A DNA stretch of 64,000 bases. It comes from Pararhizobium sp. Its GTDB lineage: Bacteria > Pseudomonadota > Alphaproteobacteria > Rhizobiales > Rhizobiaceae. Each line of letters starts with the position of its first letter. Position 1 is the first letter of the stretch. The position numbers were made by a program, and so were the translations under genes. Of this stretch, positions 59,554 to 64,000 are shown one piece after another. The stretch lies in contig CP051237.1 of the NCBI GenBank assembly GCA_017794825.1, positions 3,492,501-3,556,500 on the forward strand, read 5' to 3'. The notes under the pieces were generated by a model. It saw nothing but the letters and a program-made list of their open reading frames with translations, was not told the DNA's origin and did not search any database.

Positions 59554-60753
59554 TCATGGGTGCGCGCGGCCAGTGACGCTGGCGGATGCGGCGCCCGCCC
59601 AGTCAAGCCGGGCTGCGGGGATCAGTCCGTAATTGTAGAAGTTTACGCCGTCGGCGCCGGCTGCTGCGGCGGCTTCCACGCGACGGACGAGGGCCGCCTT
59701 GTCCGGCACTTCCGGATAGAAGATCCGGTAACCGGCGCCGAGAAACTTGTCCGGTCCGAGCGCGGCGCGTCCACCGGAGATGAGGTCTTTCACCTCATCC
59801 GGCTCCATGCCGTAGGCGCACAGGATCGCGCCGTCGCAGACCTTGCCGACCGCCGGCAGATCCACGCCGCCCAGCCAACCGTCCTTGAGGTCGATCAGCA
59901 CGATTTTCGACGCCGGGTCAGCCGCCTCGCGGATCTCCGCGATCAGGCTGGTCACAGGCTCGGTGCGCCAGGCGAGATAGTCGTGCAGCGCCGGCCAAGC
60001 GCGGAACGCGTCGATCCCCGCTTTCGGGAAATCGGGAAACCGGATTTCCGGAACCTCGCGCGCGCACATGTCCTCGATGAATTCGCAAACGATCTTTCGG
60101 GCCGCCCCGGCGTCGACGCCGCCGGCCGCCGCGCGAGCCATGCAGTGGTCGCAGAAGCAGAGCGACATCAGGAAGTCGTCTTCGGCGTTCATGCCGACGC
60201 CGTCCTTCTCGTGGTGGAACTCGTGCTCGAAGCCCATGAAGTTGGGACTTTCGAGTTCGACGAGATCCGGCTTGTAGTTCTTCGTCACGTCCGCGACGAG
60301 GGTCACGACATAATCACGCGCCTCGGGGCTGGACGGGCACAGATTGTAGTAGTTCGGATTGCCGAAGGCGTTTCGCGTGACATGGCCCGGGTGCATGATG
60401 CCGAGGCGGGTATTGTGCAGGCAGACCGTCCAGCAGGAGACCTTCATGCCCGTTGCGTCGCGCCGCGCCACCAGTTCCTTCAGCATGTCGCCGCGCTCGG
60501 AGACGTTCTGCGCCATCAGCGGCCGGATCGTCTTGTCCGCCCATAGTGCGGCGTCCGGCTGAAAGTACACTGTTCCATCTTCCGGGAAATAGGCCTTCTG
60601 ACGTGGACTGCGCGGCTGCAGAAACCGGCCGGCGTGGTAGGAGGTCGCCAGGCTGATGGAGTTGACCCCCGCGCGTTCCCGTAGTTCCGCCTGGGCCTGA
60701 TCCACGCCCTGGTCCTGGAGATCCCAGGGATAAGTCCACATGGAAAGATACAT
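59554..60753 (-). CDS. Uncharacterised enzyme-like protein of a sugar regulon
   Basis: 399 residues, not recognised. It has no signal peptide. Alternating hydrophobic strands and helices suggest a TIM barrel: ATSYHAGRFLQPRSPRQKAYF near 40, VSCWTVCLHNTRLG, DLVELESPNFMGFEHEF, and SLCFCDHCM, where a CxxC may bind metal. Acidic residues at strand ends (LVELESPN, VLIDLKDG) resemble glycoside hydrolase active sites. Start is ATG 60753; upstream codons in frame cover the operator. It is the first gene of the GntR regulon on this strand and has its own operator. Confidence 0.6.
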   Translation of the reverse strand: MYLSMWTYPWDLQDQGVDQAQAELRERAGVNSISLATSYHAGRFLQPRSPRQKAYFPEDGTVYFQPDAALWADKTIRPLMAQNVSERGDMLKELVARRDATGMKVSCWTVCLHNTRLGIMHPGHVTRNAFGNPNYYNLCPSSPEARDYVVTLVADVTKNYKPDLVELESPNFMGFEHEFHHEKDGVGMNAEDDFLMSLCFCDHCMARAAAGGVDAGAARKIVCEFIEDMCAREVPEIRFPDFPKAGIDAFRAWPALHDYLAWRTEPVTSLIAEIREAADPASKIVLIDLKDGWLGGVDLPAVGKVCDGAILCAYGMEPDEVKDLISGGRAALGPDKFLGAGYRIFYPEVPDKAALVRRVEAAAAAGADGVNFYNYGLIPAARLDWAGAASASVTGRAHP

Positions 60754-60780
60754 CGTCGTCCTCTTCTTGCCGGTCGCTAA

Positions 60781-60802
60781 CTTGTCCATAGTCGTATACA
60801 AG
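60781..60802. promoter_or_regulatory. Candidate GntR operator, site 3
   Basis: 22-bp CTTG-N14-CAAG site, 28 bp upstream of the 399-residue protein's start, sharing ATACAAG with site 1. It lies in the 137-bp gap to the divergent methyltransferase gene. Confidence 0.6.
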
Positions 60803-60890
60803 TTGGTTCCCCGCGACAAGGCGTCGATTGTGGCGGCGTTTGCGCCCCTGTATGACTGTGGCGGCGATTGACCCAGAAGGAGGCGCATTG

Positions 60891-61490
60891 ATGTGGGACG
60901 AGCGATATGACCGACCGGACTATGTGTTCGGAACCGAGCCGAATGCGTTCCTCGCTTCGCAGACTGAGTTGCTATCGCAGGGGCAGTCCGTGTTGGCGGT
61001 CGCTGACGGCGAGGGGCGCAACAGTGTCTGGCTTGCCTCCCGGGGTTTGGACGTCACGGCGTTCGACGCCTCGTCCGTGGGGCTGGACAAGGCCCGGCGT
61101 CTGGCGGCCGCGAAAGGCGCGGCGGTCGACTATCAGCTTGCCTCGATCGAAGACTGGGACTGGACGCCGGACCGCTTCGACGTCGTGGCGGCGATCTTCA
61201 TCCAGTTCGCCCCGCCGGATCTGCGCGCCAGAATTTTCGACGGCATCAGGCAAACGGTCAAACCGGGCGGCCTTGTGCTGATGCAGGGATACAGGCCGGA
61301 GCAGGTCGACTACGGGACCGGCGGTCCGCCGCAACGCGAGCACATGTATACGCGCGATCTTCTGGAAAACGCCTTCGGCGATTTCGAGATAATGACGCTG
61401 GATACCCATGACAGCGAAATCAGCGAAGGCCCGGGTCATGACGGCATGTCGGCGCTGATCGATCTTGTGGCGAGGAAGCCGGCCGGCTGA
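60891..61490 (+). CDS. Class I SAM-dependent methyltransferase (TehB/thiopurine-like)
   Basis: 199 residues. Motif I is VLAVADGEGRNSVWLASRG (about 36-54), with the GEGRNS variant seen in a TehB-like group, TAFDASSVGLDKA holds the acidic ribose ligand, and VVAAIFIQFAPPDLR is the motif IV/V loop. These proteins methylate small molecules such as tellurite or thiols; substrate unknown. ATG at 60891 lies 8 nt after AAGGAGG, an excellent site; the open frame goes 21 codons further up. Divergent from the sugar regulon and probably unrelated to it. Confidence 0.85.
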   Translation: MWDERYDRPDYVFGTEPNAFLASQTELLSQGQSVLAVADGEGRNSVWLASRGLDVTAFDASSVGLDKARRLAAAKGAAVDYQLASIEDWDWTPDRFDVVAAIFIQFAPPDLRARIFDGIRQTVKPGGLVLMQGYRPEQVDYGTGGPPQREHMYTRDLLENAFGDFEIMTLDTHDSEISEGPGHDGMSALIDLVARKPAG

Positions 61491-61510
61491 TCAGACCCGG
61501 CGAATTGACG

Positions 61511-61840
61511 TCATATCCTGAGGCCCTTGCGGCGCATCATGATCCTGCGCAGGTTCTTCCAGCGCAGTTCGGGGAGATCCTCGGGATCGAAACCCGACCG
61601 GTCGTCCCGCCGCGACAGGAGCAGGTCGCGCTCGGCGTCTGAAAGCAGCGGAAGGACGTTCTGCTCCCAAAGCATCAGATCGCGCAGCGAGCAGGCGCTG
61701 CGGTCGAGTTTGCCGCCCAGTTCCCTGAGCTTGGCAAGCAGTTCGGGATAATGTCTCGCAGCGGCCGGTCTTGCCGGCGGAGAAGCGATGTTCAGCGCTG
61801 GCGGAAGGGTTTCCGCCAGTTGATGGGAATGTCTGGTCAT
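61511..61840 (-). CDS. Small hypothetical protein
   Basis: 109 residues, basic and helical, no membrane span. Segments such as RHYPELLAKLRELGGKLDRSA and LMLWEQNVLPLLSDAERDLLLSRRDD read like a small helical protein. No family recognised. ATG 61840 is chosen; an in-frame TTG at 61870 would overlap the next gene by four bases. Tail-to-tail with the methyltransferase gene. Confidence 0.55.
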   Translation of the reverse strand: MTRHSHQLAETLPPALNIASPPARPAAARHYPELLAKLRELGGKLDRSACSLRDLMLWEQNVLPLLSDAERDLLLSRRDDRSGFDPEDLPELRWKNLRRIMMRRKGLRI

Positions 61841-61866
61841 GAACCTGCACCTCAGGAGCAGCCCTG

Positions 61867-62157
61867 TCAAAGCAGCGATAGCATTACGCCGATGACCGTC
61901 AGCAGAATGAGGAACGACAGCAGAATCGACGCCCAGTTTCGCTCGTTACGTTCGGCGTACAGGCTTTCGGCCGGCCGGAACGAGCCGCCTGCTTCGCCCG
62001 GGCGCGGGGGATGGCCGGGCATGCTGAAGGCGTTGATGTGGAAATCAGGCATGACGAACGCAGTGGCGCGCAAACGGGCGCCCGGCTTCCGTCTGGCCTT
62101 CGATTCCGGCGCGTTTCGCCGGCCGGTCATCGTTTCGTTTTCTCGTGTGACATTCAT
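61867..62157 (-). CDS. Small C-terminally anchored membrane protein
   Basis: 96 residues. A basic, proline-rich N-terminal part (RKPGARLRA, PGHPPRPGEAGG) is followed by one C-terminal hydrophobic helix (SILLSFLILLTVIGVMLSLL). Probably a tail-anchored inner-membrane protein. AGGAG lies 10 nt before the ATG. No family recognised; upstream of the 109-residue gene on the same strand. Confidence 0.55.
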   Translation of the reverse strand: MNVTRENETMTGRRNAPESKARRKPGARLRATAFVMPDFHINAFSMPGHPPRPGEAGGSFRPAESLYAERNERNWASILLSFLILLTVIGVMLSLL

Positions 62158-62314
62158 GTCGAGTCACTCCTGTTTGTTTGTCACAACCCTGTCTTTGGAG
62201 TATAAACACGTATGGCCCGGTGACAGTTCCCGAGCCGACCCGTCTGCGATCGGGAACTCCGACCTGCCATGTTCATCAACGACAGGAGCGACCGGCATTC
62301 GGTCGATCTCGGCA

Positions 62315-62584
62315 ATGGCACAGGAAACAGCAAATTCCGACGACGATTTCGACACACATGAGAAGACCTATTACAGCGTCCTTCATCTCGTGAAGTGGAT
62401 CGTGATCAACCTGGCTCTGATCCTGGCGGCTCTCGCCTTCGCATTTGTTCTGCATTCAACCTTTCTTGGAGCCTCTTTTCTGATCCTGGCTCTGGTGGCG
62501 CTGGTCTACGGCGTTGCATCGATTGGCAGAACGGCCCGCGAGTCCGTCGGACGTTACGAGGCCCACCATCATCAACTCCCCTGA
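62315..62584 (+). CDS. Small two-span membrane protein
   Basis: 89 residues. A short acidic, hydrophilic start (QETANSDDDFDTHEKTYY) leads into a hydrophobic region with two helices (WIVINLALILAALAFAFVL and GASFLILALVALVYGVA), then a basic tail with His residues. The THEKTY start recalls bacterial aa3-type oxidase subunit IV, which also begins HxKTY, but that protein has one helix and no oxidase genes are near. Function unknown. Confidence 0.55.
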   Translation: MAQETANSDDDFDTHEKTYYSVLHLVKWIVINLALILAALAFAFVLHSTFLGASFLILALVALVYGVASIGRTARESVGRYEAHHHQLP

Positions 62585-62628
62585 GTGGGGCCGAATGGGC
62601 GCTTGACATCTCGTCCTCACGCTGTGAA

Positions 62629-62647
62629 ATTTTAGTATCACTAAAAT
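62629..62647. promoter_or_regulatory. Perfect 19-bp palindrome upstream of the oxidoreductase gene
   Basis: ATTTTAGT (62629-62636), ATC, ACTAAAAT (62640-62647), ending 20 bp before the start codon. TTGACA at 62603-62608 may be the -35 box, so the palindrome overlaps the -10/start region: a typical repressor position. The regulator is not visible in the window. Confidence 0.6.
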
Positions 62648-62667
62648 AGCAGCTGGAAAGGATCAGC

Positions 62668-63669
62668 ATGCCGCGCGCCTGGCTTTTGCACGATTACAAG
62701 GGGTATCAGAGCCTGACCCTGGAGGATGTTGCGCTGGAGGAGCCGGGCGAAGGCGAAATCCGCCTCGCCGTCGAGGCTTTCGCGCTCAACTGGGGCGACA
62801 TGGACCTGATGTGGGACCGCTATTCCTTCAGCTTTCCGGAATTTCCGGCGCGCGTGGGCATCGAGGCGGCGGGGATCGTGGACGCGATCGGTCCCGGCGT
62901 CGAAGGCGTCAAACTCGGCGATCGCATGGGAACGCTGCCTTACTTCTACGGCAATCGCGGCGCCAGCACGGAATCCCTGGTCATCGACCAGCGCTTTGTC
63001 GCCAAGGCGCCGGAAGGGCTGAGCGCGGTGGAAAGCGCTTCGATCTGGATGCAGTACATGACGGCGTTTTTCCCGCTCGGAGAGGTCTGCAAGGTTGGTC
63101 CGGGCAGCCATGTGCTCGTGACGGCCGCCACCAGCACTGCCGGCGCCGCCTCGCTGCAGATCGGCAGGATCCTGGGCGCGAACATGATCGGCACGACTCG
63201 TTTCGAGCGCAATACGGACTATCTCAAGGAGATGGGCGCCGACCATGTCATCGTCACCGACGAGGAAACGGACATCGCTGACGCGATCAACCGCATGACG
63301 GGCGGCCACGGCGTGGACGCCGTCTTCGATCCGGTCGGCGCGAGCCTTATCCACCGCTACAGTCCGGCGCTTGCGCGCGATTCCCGGATATTCTTCTACG
63401 GCACGCTCGACGAACATTTCCCGAGCCTGCCGATCGTCGACATGTTCCAGAAGAACGCCGTCTTCCATCCCTATTCGCTGTTCAACTACGTGGAAAATCC
63501 GGAAACCTGCCGGCGCGGCATGGATTTCGTCTACGAGATGATCGGTTCCGGTCGCCTCGCGCCCAGCATCGACCGGGTCTACCCGATGGAGGAGTACAAG
63601 GAGGCCTTCGATTATCTGAGCAAACCGCGCGAAAAGCACGGCAAGGTGGTCATCACGACCGGGATCTGA
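62668..63669 (+). CDS. Medium-chain dehydrogenase/reductase (quinone oxidoreductase-like)
   Basis: 333 residues. GroES-like N-terminal domain with ALNWGDMDLMWDRYSF and PARVGIEAAGIV, and a Rossmann domain with HVLVTAATSTAGAASLQIGRI (in pieces), the family's nucleotide site. Zinc ligands of alcohol dehydrogenases are not visible, which favours NADPH:quinone or enone reductase activity. A palindromic operator directly upstream suggests induction by a substrate. Its end overlaps the end of the P450 gene on the other strand by 17 bp. Confidence 0.85.
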   Translation: MPRAWLLHDYKGYQSLTLEDVALEEPGEGEIRLAVEAFALNWGDMDLMWDRYSFSFPEFPARVGIEAAGIVDAIGPGVEGVKLGDRMGTLPYFYGNRGASTESLVIDQRFVAKAPEGLSAVESASIWMQYMTAFFPLGEVCKVGPGSHVLVTAATSTAGAASLQIGRILGANMIGTTRFERNTDYLKEMGADHVIVTDEETDIADAINRMTGGHGVDAVFDPVGASLIHRYSPALARDSRIFFYGTLDEHFPSLPIVDMFQKNAVFHPYSLFNYVENPETCRRGMDFVYEMIGSGRLAPSIDRVYPMEEYKEAFDYLSKPREKHGKVVITTGI

Positions 63670-64000
63670 CGATCAACGGCCCGACGCCGCGAATGCCGAC
63701 ATGACCCTTGGCTCTCGCCGGTTCTCCGGCGAGAGCAAGATCCGGCAGCTTGCGGGCGAGGGCGGTGAGCGCCTCCTCCAGTTCCGCGCGCGCCAGCGCC
63801 TCGCCGAGGCAGCGATGCGCGCCCATGCCGAAGCTCACGCTCCAGCGCGGATGATCCTCGCGCCTGATGTCGAAGCGCTGCGGATCGGCGAAAATGCGTT
63901 CGTCGCGTTGTGCGGAAAGCATCGACAGCTGCATGAGCGCTCCCGGCTTGAAGGCCACGCCGCCGATTTCCAGCGGTTCGAGGACGACGCGGGCGATCGA
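63653..64000 (-). CDS. Cytochrome P450, C-terminal part (cut by window end)
   Basis: The last ~115 residues of a P450; the frame runs on past the window edge. The haem-binding loop FGMGAHRCLG contains the axial Cys ligand, preceded by ADPQRFDIRR, and VVLEPLEIGGVAFKPGALMQ (shown in pieces) is the usual strand before it. The ERR and ExxR parts lie outside. Family and substrate cannot be set. It converges with the oxidoreductase gene. Confidence 0.9.
   Translation of the reverse strand, partial: SIARVVLEPLEIGGVAFKPGALMQLSMLSAQRDERIFADPQRFDIRREDHPRWSVSFGMGAHRCLGEALARAELEEALTALARKLPDLALAGEPARAKGHVGIRGVGPLIVRSRS

Overview
The window is high-GC DNA from an alphaproteobacterium, most likely of the order Hyphomicrobiales (Rhizobiales). 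The evidence is a CtrA cell-cycle module (ChpT, CtrA, SciP) beside an EipA/DUF1134 gene, together with the housekeeping order serC-serA, purA, rpoH, rluD. Genes are dense, many start codons overlap the preceding stop, and an elongator tRNA-Met lies next to an AT-rich accessory segment.

1-23.4 kb is mostly core genome. It holds serine synthesis (serC end, serA), a DMT exporter, a secreted metzincin-like protein, purA, rpoH, rluD, a SPOUT RNA methyltransferase, two large membrane-anchored conserved proteins, and eipA/chpT/ctrA/fliJ/pqiA-like/sciP. mnmA and an aminotransferase plus Gfo/Idh pair follow. The region upstream of ctrA has six GANTC methylation sites in 97 bp, and a near-canonical CtrA box lies between eipA and chpT.

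23.4-26.2 kb is an AT-rich accessory patch directly downstream of tRNA-Met. It contains a start-less lipoprotein ORF, an unknown gene, a frameshifted zinc-ribbon gene and a YaaC-like gene. 26.2-30.3 kb is a small catabolic unit (aminotransferase, TetR, 2-hydroxyacid dehydrogenase, class II aldolase) tied together by two copies of a near-palindromic operator. 30.3-33 kb carries a TusA-like protein without its catalytic Cys-Pro motif, a methyltransferase that resembles methionine S-methyltransferases of DMSP biosynthesis, and a small secreted protein.

33.3-47.7 kb is a complete-looking oxidative L-fucose (or related 6-deoxysugar) pathway: IclR regulator, sugar ABC transporter, mutarotase, Gfo/Idh dehydrogenase, lactonase, L-fuconate dehydratase, keto-deoxy-fuconate dehydrogenase and FAH-type hydrolase. 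It also contains a CoA-transferase/MaoC branch, a second enolase-superfamily enzyme, and a solute-binding-type protein with no signal peptide. Copies of a 17-21 bp repeat lie at both ends of the region in opposite orientation. On the right they sit inside an exact-period 260-bp tandem duplication that also carries double-hairpin palindromes.

50.1-60.8 kb is a second sugar regulon: an FGGY kinase, a ribose-type ABC transporter, phosphotriesterase-like and creatininase-like hydrolases, an uncharacterised 399-aa protein and a GntR/UTRA regulator. Three matching 22-bp CTTG-N14-CAAG sites lie in front of three transcription units and predict the regulon. A solitary PemK-like toxin gene interrupts it. 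60.9-64 kb holds a methyltransferase, three small proteins, a medium-chain oxidoreductase and the end of a cytochrome P450 gene.
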